Positions 40,049 to 47,750 of a DNA stretch of 47,750 nt are shown piece by piece. Below the pieces are notes generated by a model, which worked only from the letters and a program-made list of their open reading frames with translations, was not told the origin of the DNA and ran no database searches. The stretch lies in assembly GCA_030669585.1 (NCBI GenBank), contig DAOVDI010000008.1, forward strand, positions 1-47,750, written 5' to 3'. The position numbers and the translations under genes were made by a program. Position 1 is the first letter of the stretch. Each line of letters begins with the position of its first letter. The stretch is from Acidobacteriota bacterium. Its GTDB lineage: Bacteria > Acidobacteriota > Aminicenantia > Aminicenantales > Aminicenantaceae.

Positions 40049-41680
40049 TTACTTAATATAGCCGAGAGAGCGCAGCATTTCTTCTGTCTTCTTATCGATC
40101 TTGATCTCTTCTTTATTCTTGAGAACATCCCTAGCAAATTCATTCAGGCGCTGTTTGAGAGTTTTTATCTCATCTGGTAAGTCTTTATTTCCAAAAAGAT
40201 CGTGTTTTTCTTCAGGGTCTGTTTCCAGATTAAAAAGTTGATAAGCGCGATTTTCAGGAGTGAAGATCATATGCAAGGGGAATTGGAGAATGGCAAATTT
40301 GTTCATGCCCGCTTCAGGTTTATGTGTTTCCATAAAGATGGCAGTTTCATTATGCTTTTCTGGATGAAGAAGATCTTTGCCCCTGAAGCCCTGAAAACTT
40401 TTTAATCCCATCATCCTGAAGATGGTTGGGGCCACATCCATGGGTGTGGCGATCTCTTTGACACGAAGGGCATTTTTAGGTTTGTGAGGATCAAATATAA
40501 TAAGAGGGATCTTCATATAGACGTCGTTGAGATAATGGATATGTCCGAAATGAGGATCGCCGATGAAATTCTTATATTCACCCAATCCCTCTCCATGGTC
40601 GCCAATGATCATAATCTTGGTTCGTTTATCTATGTCTAATTCTCTCAGTTTTTCCAGAAGTTTTCCGATCTCACCGTCCATGTATTCAACTTCATCTTTA
40701 TAAAGAGAGCGAACTGCTTGGGGCGTTAAAATTGGACTCCCGCGGAAGGAAAAGCTCATTTCCATTGGGTCTTTGTGATTGGTGATGTCAATAATGGAGT
40801 TATTTTTAAAGAAAAAAACATTCCGGTCGCGTTTTATGAGCCAACCTCTGGATAGATCTATATCCAAGTTTTCTGAATTGGCTTCAGGGAAAAATTCCAT
40901 CCGGTCCATTTTTCCGCGGAAATAATTTTCGTTTTCCACAAACTGATTTTTAATCTCGAGGCGAAGGCGATTTTTCCCTGACTTAAGCTCGAAATTTAGC
41001 TCATGGTATTCATATTTTCTCAAACAGGCATCGAGGAGAAGTTTTTCGTTAAAAAAAATTTTAAAGTCATTGGGAGTGTCAGGAGGAGAATAAGGATCAT
41101 GTGGGTCAGAATAATGGACCCAGAGGAAAAACTTTTTGTCCCGGCTTTCTTCAAGCCATGGAAGAACTTTATTGTTTACTTCTTCTGCTGTTAGGTACCA
41201 GCGTTTATCTGGAAAATCATCATTGTATAGATCAAAACCTTCGTCAAGTCCGAATTTTTTAGTAATAACTCCCAAAGAGACAAAAGCCGCTGTGTAGAAT
41301 CCATTTTTCTGAAAAAAAGAGACAAATGACGGCCTGTTTCTTTTGGGCCTTATGATCTGACCGTTGTTATAGTTTTTGACTTCATAAGGAGGTTTGGAAA
41401 AGAACATGCTGGCATGAGAGGGAAGTGTAATAGGTATCAAAGAGTAGCAGTTTTCAAAAAGAATGCCCTTTTTTGCCAGAGAATCGATGTTTGGAGTAGA
41501 CGCTTTACCGTCATTGTATGCGCTTATAAAGTCAGCCCGCTGTGTATCTAATGTAATGAAAATAAAGTTGTCATCACTAACTTTCTTTCGGCAGCCAGGC
41601 ATAGAGCCGAAAAGAGCTGCGGCCATAATAACCACGAGTGTCGTTTTGAAGATTTTTTTAAATAATTGGTATATATGCAT
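40049..41680 (-). CDS. sulfatase/alkaline-phosphatase-superfamily lipoprotein
   Basis: The product has 543 residues. Residues 1-30 are a lipoprotein signal ending GSMPGC, so the enzyme is probably membrane-tethered outside the cytoplasm. The superfamily fold is clear: FITLDTQRADF (metal Asp45), ITLPSHASMF at the nucleophile, FFLWVHYSDPHDPYSPP near 190-200 and IIGDHGEGLGEY (D361, H362). The nucleophile position carries Thr85 in T-L-P-S-H rather than the C/S-x-P-x-R that is converted to formylglycine. A phosphodiesterase or phospho-transferase activity is thus as likely as sulfatase. About 120 residues (201-320) of strand-rich sequence are inserted before SLYKDEVEYMDGEIG. It is divergent from nuoA. 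Confidence 0.88.
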   Translation of the reverse strand: MHIYQLFKKIFKTTLVVIMAAALFGSMPGCRKKVSDDNFIFITLDTQRADFISAYNDGKASTPNIDSLAKKGILFENCYSLIPITLPSHASMFFSKPPYEVKNYNNGQIIRPKRNRPSFVSFFQKNGFYTAAFVSLGVITKKFGLDEGFDLYNDDFPDKRWYLTAEEVNNKVLPWLEESRDKKFFLWVHYSDPHDPYSPPDTPNDFKIFFNEKLLLDACLRKYEYHELNFELKSGKNRLRLEIKNQFVENENYFRGKMDRMEFFPEANSENLDIDLSRGWLIKRDRNVFFFKNNSIIDITNHKDPMEMSFSFRGSPILTPQAVRSLYKDEVEYMDGEIGKLLEKLRELDIDKRTKIMIIGDHGEGLGEYKNFIGDPHFGHIHYLNDVYMKIPLIIFDPHKPKNALRVKEIATPMDVAPTIFRMMGLKSFQGFRGKDLLHPEKHNETAIFMETHKPEAGMNKFAILQFPLHMIFTPENRAYQLFNLETDPEEKHDLFGNKDLPDEIKTLKQRLNEFARDVLKNKEEIKIDKKTEEMLRSLGYIK

Positions 41681-41780
41681 TTAAAACATCCTGTTTTTAT
41701 AATATTTTCTGTTGAGTATGAAAATTCATATTCGATGGAAAGAATAATTATGGAAAAAATAAAATAAATTGTCAAAGTGT

Positions 41781-41809
41781 TTGCATTGTCCTTTTATCTC
41801 TTATAAAAT
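41781..41809 (+). promoter_or_regulatory. sigma-70-like promoter of the nuo operon
   Basis: TTGCAT (41781-41786), a 17-bp spacer and TAAAAT (41804-41809). The leader to nuoA would be only about 13-15 bases. Confidence 0.45.
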
Positions 41810-41829
41810 TGCAATTTAAAAAAAGCTAA

Positions 41830-42177
41830 ATGATAGAAATATTTATTGTCTTTTTAATTTTTGGTTTGCTGGGTATTGTTCTTATATTTATGAACAAGTT
41901 TCTCGGACCCAGCCGTACCAATCCCAGCAAAGAAAAACAGTTTGAGTGCGGGAGCCCTTTTTTACAAAAAGGAATAAATCCCATTCCCATCAAATTTTAT
42001 CTTGTAGCGTTCCTGTTTTTGCTCTTTGACATCGAAGTTGTTTTCTTTTTTCCCTGGGCTCTGATTTTTAAAGAAATGGGACTTACAGCTTTCATTGTTA
42101 TGTTTGCATATATATTTATACTGGCGATAGGATTTATATACGCTTGGAAAAAGGGCGCATTCAAGTGGGAAAATTGA
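41830..42177 (+). CDS. nuoA: NADH-quinone oxidoreductase subunit A
   Basis: NuoA is a membrane subunit of complex I. The product has 115 residues and three helices. The family pattern is clear: the loop FLGPSRTNPSKEKQFECGSPF with the conserved Cys, then RFYLVAFLFLLFDIEVVFFFPWAL-like sequence (here IKFYLVAFLFLLFDIE) and the third helix to WKKGAFKWEN. No ribosome site is visible before the ATG and the leader is short. It is the first gene of nuoABCDEFG and overlaps the nuoB start by TTGA. Confidence 0.95.
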   Translation: MIEIFIVFLIFGLLGIVLIFMNKFLGPSRTNPSKEKQFECGSPFLQKGINPIPIKFYLVAFLFLLFDIEVVFFFPWALIFKEMGLTAFIVMFAYIFILAIGFIYAWKKGAFKWEN

Positions 42178-42671
42178 ACAAAACAGAAAAGTTAGCCACG
42201 AATGGCGGATGGATAACTACAAAATTCAATGAAGTCCTTGGGTGGGGACGGAAGTATTCACTCTGGCATTATCCTTTTATCACGGCCTGTTGCGGCATGG
42301 AATACATGTCGGCAGCCTGTGCCCACTACGATTTCGACCGTTTTGGTATGGGATGGACGAGATTCACCCCCAGACAGGCAGATATGCTTCTAGTTTGTGG
42401 GACGATAACACACAAGGAAGCTCCTGTATTGAAGACCGTTTATGATCAGATGACAGAGCCAAAATGGGTGGTGGCATTTGGCGCCTGTGCTGTAAGTGGC
42501 GGGATCTACGACAATTATGCGGTTGTCCAGGGAATCGATCGTATCATTCCTGTTGATGTTTATATTCCCGGATGCCCACCTAGGCCTGAAACATTTTTTG
42601 ATGCATTGATCAAACTTCAGGAAAAAGTGCAGAAAGAGGGTCATGACTGGCGATGGAAAAAAAGAACATAA
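42174..42671 (+). CDS. nuoB: NADH-quinone oxidoreductase subunit B
   Basis: NuoB carries iron-sulfur cluster N2, the last electron donor to quinone. The product has 165 residues from TTG 42174. Cluster ligands are visible in ITACCGMEYM, FGACAVSGG and YIPGCPPRPE. The start TTG overlaps the nuoA stop (TTGA at 42174-42177), mirroring the ATGA overlaps further down the operon; GTG 42165 and TTG 42144 are alternatives. It overlaps nuoC by 19 bp. Confidence 0.94.
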   Translation: MNKTEKLATNGGWITTKFNEVLGWGRKYSLWHYPFITACCGMEYMSAACAHYDFDRFGMGWTRFTPRQADMLLVCGTITHKEAPVLKTVYDQMTEPKWVVAFGACAVSGGIYDNYAVVQGIDRIIPVDVYIPGCPPRPETFFDALIKLQEKVQKEGHDWRWKKRT

Positions 42672-43138
42672 TAGAAGCTCTCAGGAAAAAGTTCCCGGAA
42701 CAAATCATGGATATTTCCAGTCAATTCGGGGACGAGATTATCACTTTTGAAAGCAGCGCCCTTCTGGATATAGCAAATTTTCTGAATGATAAACCATATG
42801 AATACACAATGCTGTTGGACCTGACCTGTGTAGACTATAAGGGAGAGGATCAGCGGTTTGAAATGGTTTATCATTTCTTGTCTTTATCCCTGAATGACCG
42901 TATAAGGTTGAAAACCCGTCTCCCTGAAAAAAGCCCTAAAATCGATTCACTCACATCGATATGGAAAAATGCCAACTGGCTTGAGCGTGAAGTCTATGAC
43001 ATGTTCGGAATCCATTTCAACGGCCATCCTTATCTGATACGTATCTTTATGTATGAGGGGTTCGAAGGACATCCTCTCCGGAAGGATTATCCCTTGAGAA
43101 AGCAGCAGCCACGTATCCGGTTGAGAAAGTTAGAATGA
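42653..43138 (+). CDS. nuoC: NADH-quinone oxidoreductase subunit C
   Basis: NuoC is a 30-kDa-type peripheral-arm subunit of 161 residues. Typical features: LLDLTCVDY near residue 60, RFEMVYHFLSLSLNDRIRLKTRLPE, then the signature IWKNANWLEREVYDMFGIHFNGHPYLIRIFM and FEGHPLRKDYPL. It begins inside the end of nuoB and ends in an ATGA overlap with nuoD. It is separate from NuoD, not fused as in some bacteria. Confidence 0.95.
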   Translation: MEKKNIIEALRKKFPEQIMDISSQFGDEIITFESSALLDIANFLNDKPYEYTMLLDLTCVDYKGEDQRFEMVYHFLSLSLNDRIRLKTRLPEKSPKIDSLTSIWKNANWLEREVYDMFGIHFNGHPYLIRIFMYEGFEGHPLRKDYPLRKQQPRIRLRKLE

Positions 43139-44460
43139 AATTCAGAATACAAAAAGAAGCCAGGAAAGACAGCATGCTCATTAATATGGGACCATCGCAT
43201 CCTGCAATGCATGGAACTATCAGGATCATGCTCGAACTAGATGGTGAGAAGATCCTGAATTCTGAACTGGAAATCGGATACCTCCACCGGGGCTTGGAAA
43301 AAACTTGTGAACACAAGACTTATTTCAGCCTGCTCCCTTACACGGACCGGATGAATTATGTTTCACCGTTGATCAATAATCTGGGATATGCGATGACCAT
43401 GGAAAAAATGCTGGAGCTTGATGTGCCTCAGCGTGCCCAGTATATCCGGGTTATTCTATGTGAGTTATCACGCATATCTGATCATCTGACTGCTTTGGCG
43501 GCCATGACTATGGAATGCGGGGCTTTTACCGTCTTCCTGTATACGATTAAAGCCCGTGAGTTCATATGGGATGTGATAGAGCATACGACCAGTGCACGTA
43601 TGACAACGTCCTTTATCCGGATTGGCGGAGTCAGAGCAGATCTCCATCCGGATTGGAAGGATCATCTCAAAACAGCCATTATCGAGACAAAAAAGGTTCT
43701 GAAGGATGTCCATGGACTGATGGACAAAAATAAGATATGGCTGAACCGGACCCGGGATATTGCGGTTGTCAGTCCTGAAATGGCCATCAATTACGGATGG
43801 ACAGGCCCCTGTCTCCGTTCAACCGGAGTCAATTTTGATTTAAGAAAAGCAAGCCCCTATTCTTCATATGATCATTTTGATTTTGATGTGCCTCTGGGAG
43901 AGAGAGGAGATAATTATGACCGGTACATGGTGCGCATGATCGAGATGGAGCAGAGTATGCGTATAATCGAACAGGCAATGGAAAAAATGCCGAAAAATAA
44001 AGCGCCTCTTTTGGCTAAGGGGATGAAACCAGCCAAGGCGATCGAAGCGTCCAGGAAACAAAAAGTTGAGGGCGGCATCAAGCTTTCTCCAAACTTGGAG
44101 GGATCTGAAAAAGATAAATATGCAGACATTCTTTCCACAGGGAAAAAATACATTGTCCCGCCAAAAGAAGATACCTATACTTCGATAGAAGGTCTCATCA
44201 ACCATTTTATATTTTTCATGAAAGGCCATGGCATCAGGCCTCCCAAAGGAGAGGTATATTTTTCAGTCGAAGGGGGTAATGGTGAGCTTGGCTATTACAT
44301 CGTTTCCGACGGGACTGATAAGCCTTATAGATGGCATCTCAGAGCCCCGTGTTTCCATATTGTTTCCGCACTTGAAGAAATGATCAAGGGGCACTATGTT
44401 GCTGATGTGATACCGACATTTGGTTCAACGAATATGATCGGTGGAGAGTTCGACAGATGA
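43135..44460 (+). CDS. nuoD: NADH-quinone oxidoreductase subunit D
   Basis: NuoD is a 49-kDa-type subunit forming the quinone site with NuoB. The product has 441 residues, about 40-50 longer than common bacterial NuoD. Conserved: MGPSHPAMHGTIRI (17-30), EIGYLHRGLEKTCEH, DRMNYVSP, SRISDHL, GWTGPCLRSTGV, and the C-terminal IVSDGTDKPYRWHLRAPCFHI with the terminal Arg. An insertion rich in Lys and Ala lies at about 287-338 (KNKAPLLAKGMKPAKAIEAS onward) just before YIVPPKEDTYTSIEGLINHF. Start and end overlap nuoC and nuoE by ATGA. Confidence 0.96.
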   Translation: MKFRIQKEARKDSMLINMGPSHPAMHGTIRIMLELDGEKILNSELEIGYLHRGLEKTCEHKTYFSLLPYTDRMNYVSPLINNLGYAMTMEKMLELDVPQRAQYIRVILCELSRISDHLTALAAMTMECGAFTVFLYTIKAREFIWDVIEHTTSARMTTSFIRIGGVRADLHPDWKDHLKTAIIETKKVLKDVHGLMDKNKIWLNRTRDIAVVSPEMAINYGWTGPCLRSTGVNFDLRKASPYSSYDHFDFDVPLGERGDNYDRYMVRMIEMEQSMRIIEQAMEKMPKNKAPLLAKGMKPAKAIEASRKQKVEGGIKLSPNLEGSEKDKYADILSTGKKYIVPPKEDTYTSIEGLINHFIFFMKGHGIRPPKGEVYFSVEGGNGELGYYIVSDGTDKPYRWHLRAPCFHIVSALEEMIKGHYVADVIPTFGSTNMIGGEFDR

Positions 44461-44930
44461 ACCCAGAATATTCGGACATTAGGAAAAAGAAAATCGATGA
44501 ACTGATTTCCGGATATCCTGAAAGAAGAGCAGCGATACTGCCTGTTCTCCACATCACTCAGAAGGAATTTGGTCAGATCACGTCAGCAGAAGAAAAATTG
44601 GTTGCCGAACTTCTGGATATTAAACCCATAGAGGTTCATGAGGTTGTAACGTTTTACTCCATGTTCAATCAGAAAAAAGTCGGGAAATACCACATTCAGA
44701 TCTGTTCAAACTTGACCTGTACTCTTTTAGAGGCGGGAAATCTGCTGGAGTATCTGCAGAATAAACTCGGAATCAAACCGGGTGAAACAACAAACGATGA
44801 AAAATTCACTCTTTCGACAGTAGAATGCCTGGGAGCATGCGAAGAAGCTCCAGTTATGATGGTTAATTTTGATTATCACGGCCATCTGGACAAGAAAAAA
44901 ATTGATAAACTCTTGGATAACTTGAAGTAG
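44457..44930 (+). CDS. nuoE: NADH-quinone oxidoreductase subunit E
   Basis: NuoE is a 24-kDa-type subunit with a thioredoxin-like 2Fe-2S domain (cluster N1a). The product has 157 residues. An N-terminal helical part (AAILPVLHITQKEFGQIT) is followed by VHEVVTFYSMF. The cluster Cys are C83, C88 (ICSNLTC) and C124, C128 (VECLGACEEAP). nuoF follows after 4 bp. It forms the NADH-oxidising module with NuoF and NuoG. Confidence 0.95.
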   Translation: MNPEYSDIRKKKIDELISGYPERRAAILPVLHITQKEFGQITSAEEKLVAELLDIKPIEVHEVVTFYSMFNQKKVGKYHIQICSNLTCTLLEAGNLLEYLQNKLGIKPGETTNDEKFTLSTVECLGACEEAPVMMVNFDYHGHLDKKKIDKLLDNLK

Positions 44931-44934
44931 AAAA

Positions 44935-46182
44935 GTGGAAGAAAAAATCTTAACCAAGCTTTTTGGTCTCAAAGACTCACACACGATCGACGTCTATCTA
45001 AAACATGATGGGTATAAAACAACCCGAAAAGTCATCATGGAGATGAAACCGGGAGAAGTTCTGGAAGAAGTTAAAGCCGCGAATCTCAGGGGCAGGGGAG
45101 GGGCAGGATTTCCTGCGGGTGTAAAATGGGGATTTGTTCCACAGAATATCGACAAGCCCAAGTATCTGTGTGTCAATGCCGACGAAGGAGAGCCTGGTAC
45201 TTTCAAAGATCGCTATATCATGAACCATGACCCTCATCTCCTGCTTGAAGGGATCATCATTGCTTCCTATGCAGTGGGAATTCATAAAGCTTATATCTAT
45301 ATCCGCGGTGAATACGAGAATGTTGCTTTACGGATGGAGAAAGCAATTGAAGAGGCTGCGGCCAGAAGGTACCTCGGAAAGAATATTTTAGGAAAAGGTT
45401 TCGATCTGGATATTTATGTTCATCGGGGAGCAGGCGCTTATATCTGTGGCGAAGAGACAGCGCTGCTGGAATCCTTGGAAGGAAAAAGGGGCAACCCACG
45501 AATGAAACCTCCTTTCCCTGCATCCATTGGTCTTTTTGGATGTCCTACTGTTATAAACAATGTTGAAACCCTTTCTAATGTGCCGTTTATCATCCAGAAC
45601 GGAGCTGGTAAGTTCACCAGGAACGGGCTTCTTAAAGATGGAGGAACCAGGCTATTTGGTGTCAGCGGAATGGTGGAAAAACCTGGGATCTATGAGCTGC
45701 CTATTGGGACATCTCTGAAAGATATCATATTCAAATATGCGGGCGGAATGAAAAAAGGCAAAAAATTCAAGGCTGTGATCCCGGGCGGAATGTCTGCTCC
45801 GGTCCTGACAGCGGATGAAATAGATATTAATATGGATTTTGATTCTTTAGTCGAGGCCAAGTCCATGCTGGGTTCAGCCGGCGTGATAGTGATCGATGAA
45901 GAAACATCCATGCTCGATGTGCTGAAAACAATTGCCAAGTTTTATTCTCATGAGTCATGCGGTCAGTGTACTCCATGCAGGATAGGAAATGCCTGGATCA
46001 GAAAGATCGTTGAACGTATAGCCGAAGGAAAAGGAAAACCCGGGGACATCGATAATATCCACAGGCTGGCAAAAAATATGCTGCAGAAAACTCTCTGCCC
46101 GCTCGGAGACGCAGCAGCCATGCCTATCTTGGCCATCACTGAGAAGTTCCGGAAAGAACTGGAATCATACATAGGAAACTGA
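44935..46182 (+). CDS. nuoF: NADH-quinone oxidoreductase subunit F
   Basis: NuoF binds FMN, NADH and cluster N3. The product has 415 residues starting at GTG. NADH/FMN motifs GRGGAGFPAGVKW (53-65) and ADEGEPGTFKDR (82-93), GAGAYICGEETALLESLEG (165-183), an SLBB-type segment, and the N3 ligands C342, C345, C348 (SCGQCTPC) with C388 (TLCPLGD). The presence of E, F and G means the complex has its own NADH module. The last base of the stop is the first base of an ATG at 46182. Confidence 0.96.
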   Translation: MEEKILTKLFGLKDSHTIDVYLKHDGYKTTRKVIMEMKPGEVLEEVKAANLRGRGGAGFPAGVKWGFVPQNIDKPKYLCVNADEGEPGTFKDRYIMNHDPHLLLEGIIIASYAVGIHKAYIYIRGEYENVALRMEKAIEEAAARRYLGKNILGKGFDLDIYVHRGAGAYICGEETALLESLEGKRGNPRMKPPFPASIGLFGCPTVINNVETLSNVPFIIQNGAGKFTRNGLLKDGGTRLFGVSGMVEKPGIYELPIGTSLKDIIFKYAGGMKKGKKFKAVIPGGMSAPVLTADEIDINMDFDSLVEAKSMLGSAGVIVIDEETSMLDVLKTIAKFYSHESCGQCTPCRIGNAWIRKIVERIAEGKGKPGDIDNIHRLAKNMLQKTLCPLGDAAAMPILAITEKFRKELESYIGN

Positions 46183-46202
46183 TGCAGGAGAAACAAGGCA
46201 CG

Positions 46203-47747
46203 ATGATAAAAATTTTCATCGATGAAAAGCCCTTTGATGTAGAAGAAAGTTTGACCATTTTTAATGCTGCAGAACAGAATGGAATCAGTATTCCTCATTT
46301 ATGTTATCATCCTGCTTTTCCTCCTGAGGGAACATGCCGGATGTGCCTGGTGGAGATCGAAGGAGTTCCCAAGTTGGAATTATCTTGTTCCACACAGGTC
46401 AGAGACGGAATGAAAATCTTTACCCACAGCGATAGGGTAGAAGAAGCGCGCAGAGGAGTGTTGGAATTTCTTCTTGCGGAACATCCCATAGACTGCCCGA
46501 TATGTGATCAAGCAGGCGACTGTAAACTTCAAGATTATTACGATGAATACGGTCTTTATGATAGCCAATTCAGCGAAATAAAAGAAAAAAGAGAAAAAAA
46601 AGTTGAGATCGGCAAAAACCTTCTCCTTGATCAGGAACGTTGTATTCTCTGCAGGCGCTGTGTAAGGTTCCTCGGTGAAGTGACAAAAACCCGGGAACTG
46701 GGCGTTTTTCAGCGCGGTAATCATACAGAGATCAATGTCTATAACGGGCAACAAATCGACAACAATTATTCCGGCAATCTTGCGCAGCTCTGCCCGGTCG
46801 GTGCGATCACGGATAAGGATTTTCGCTTCCAGACGCGAAATTGGTTCCTGGATTCAGGGAAATCCATATGTCCCCTATGCAGTCGGGGATGCCGCATCTC
46901 TATAGATTATCACAAAGGATTTGCGCGTTTTCCCGTTCCAAAACGGGTTTACCGGGTCAAAGCTGAGTATAATCCGGATATCAACGGATATTGGATTTGT
47001 GACACGGGCCGTTATGGATACGGTTATCTCAACGGGTCAAGACTCGAAAAAGTCCTGACCAACAATGGATCTAAAAGTTCCGATGTGAAAAAGGCGATAG
47101 AGGACGCAGCGAAATGGATTGTTCGCCTGTGCCATATGAATAAAACGAAAAACATTATCCTGGTTTTGAATACATGGCTTTCCAACGAAGAATTGTATCT
47201 GATAAAGAAGATTTTTAATGAAAATCTTGGTGTGAAAAAGATCTATTTTGTCGATCTCCCGGATGGCAAAGGAGATGACATCCTTATGACTTCGGAAAGA
47301 ACTCCGAATAAGCGGGGTGCCAGAGAGTTGGGATTTGATCTCGTTCCATTCGATCTTGAAGCAATCAATAAAAAAACAGACATGATTATAGTTTTCGGTT
47401 CATTTATGGCCCTCCAGTACAAAAATACTGAGCTGTATGATGCTTTTGGACTGATCAAGCACAAGATCCTTTTTACTCCCAATACCGGAGAGTTTACTGG
47501 TTTATTTGATCTGGTATTACCTGTATCCTTGATTCCGGAAAAGGCTGGATCTTTAACAAATATAGATGGCATTATTCAAGAATTTACTTCGGTGCTGGAA
47601 CCAGCAGGTGACAGCCGGGCAGAATGGGATATCCTTGTGGAAATGGCCAAAATCATAAATATTGATTTTAAATATTACAAACAATTTTTATCTCCGGATA
47701 AAATCAGAACCGAGATGGGAAAAGAAATTCCATTTTTCAGGAAATAA
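46203..47747 (+). CDS. nuoG: NADH-quinone oxidoreductase subunit G, short form
   Basis: NuoG is the large Fe-S subunit of the NADH module. The product has 514 residues from ATG 46203; ATG 46182, overlapping nuoF, is also in frame, but the conserved ferredoxin domain begins at MIKIFIDEKPF. 2Fe-2S Cys are C34, C45, C48, C62; the His/Cys cluster HPIDCPICDQAGDC follows, then CILCRRCVRF with LCPVGAITD, and the CPLCSRGC of the molybdopterin-like domain. The remainder is short, and the stop at 47745 gives a protein well below the 700-900 residues of many NuoG. The stop lies in the window, so this is not an edge effect. Confidence 0.93.
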   Translation: MIKIFIDEKPFDVEESLTIFNAAEQNGISIPHLCYHPAFPPEGTCRMCLVEIEGVPKLELSCSTQVRDGMKIFTHSDRVEEARRGVLEFLLAEHPIDCPICDQAGDCKLQDYYDEYGLYDSQFSEIKEKREKKVEIGKNLLLDQERCILCRRCVRFLGEVTKTRELGVFQRGNHTEINVYNGQQIDNNYSGNLAQLCPVGAITDKDFRFQTRNWFLDSGKSICPLCSRGCRISIDYHKGFARFPVPKRVYRVKAEYNPDINGYWICDTGRYGYGYLNGSRLEKVLTNNGSKSSDVKKAIEDAAKWIVRLCHMNKTKNIILVLNTWLSNEELYLIKKIFNENLGVKKIYFVDLPDGKGDDILMTSERTPNKRGARELGFDLVPFDLEAINKKTDMIIVFGSFMALQYKNTELYDAFGLIKHKILFTPNTGEFTGLFDLVLPVSLIPEKAGSLTNIDGIIQEFTSVLEPAGDSRAEWDILVEMAKIINIDFKYYKQFLSPDKIRTEMGKEIPFFRK

Positions 47748-47750
47748 AGT

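Noticed and set aside
41681-41829. Small gene or RNA between the sulfatase-like gene and nuoA
   Set aside because: The 149 bp are AT-rich; only the nuo promoter could be recognised.
46182-47747. NuoG as a gene cut by the window edge or a pseudogene
   Set aside because: The stop TAA at 47745-47747 is inside the window and the cluster ligands are intact; a short natural form is more likely.

Overview
The window looks like a piece of a Gram-negative bacterial chromosome with moderately AT-rich coding sequence. An outer membrane is implied by a TonB-dependent-receptor-like protein, a BamD-like lipoprotein, a beta-barrel protein and an ExbD protein. The gene set fits an anaerobic consumer of peptides and amino acids from the Acidobacteriota/Aminicenantes sphere: OPT and CstA peptide uptake, an NSS amino-acid symporter, threonine aldolase, acyl-CoA dehydrogenase, a membrane Fe-S oxidoreductase of the ETF:menaquinone type, complex I and a membrane pyrophosphatase. 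The phylum is an inference; no rRNA or tRNA gene was found.

Layout. 1-1595: 3' part of an acyl-CoA dehydrogenase, a lone exbD and a small TIGR04076-like gene. 1741-6907 (minus): ACT-domain protein, glycosyltransferase, OPT transporter and CstA. 7141-9543 (plus): exported PKD/beta-barrel protein with a clear terminator, then a dTDP-4-dehydrorhamnose reductase. 9578-10143 (minus): tandem DUF507 genes. 10628-17572 (minus): translation operon nusA-infB-DUF503-rbfA-nrnA-truB ending in a sodium symporter. 17914-21933 (minus): hppA and a frameshifted miaB. 22120-24706 (plus): Tat-exported DUF362 protein and a UPF0371/DUF1846 protein. 24723-31805 (minus): PASTA protein, rpe, sugar epimerase, bamD-like, small outer-membrane protein, subtilase, recN. 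31992-33026 (plus): threonine aldolase. 33262-38069 (minus): TonB-receptor-like protein and the Fe-S oxidoreductase. 38388-39785 (plus): lipoamide dehydrogenase. 40049-41680 (minus): sulfatase-superfamily lipoprotein. 41830-47747 (plus): nuoABCDEFG, with the remaining nuo genes presumably beyond the window.

The genes suggest this physiology: peptides and amino acids are imported (OPT, CstA, NSS), degraded to acyl-CoAs, and oxidised by acyl-CoA dehydrogenase. Electrons then pass through ETF to the membrane Fe-S oxidoreductase and quinone, and NADH is used by complex I. The pyrophosphatase, whose motifs suggest K+ dependence and possibly Na+ transport, would add ion-motive force.

The most unusual part is in the gaps. 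Several intergenic regions are mosaics built from the same modules in nearly the same order: 10-bp-period direct repeats, a purine-rich spacer, a conserved leader, an ATTCCC-N8-GGGAAT (dRS3-like) hairpin whose stem covaries between copies, and a tail. A second family has CCTGGAYTATTYA inverted ends; one copy supplies the stop codon of miaB. Other points of note are an A12 frameshift in miaB, a Fur-box-like palindrome on the receptor promoter with a probable CTG start codon, a Thr-nucleophile sulfatase-like protein with a 120-residue insertion, and a NuoD insertion with a short NuoG.
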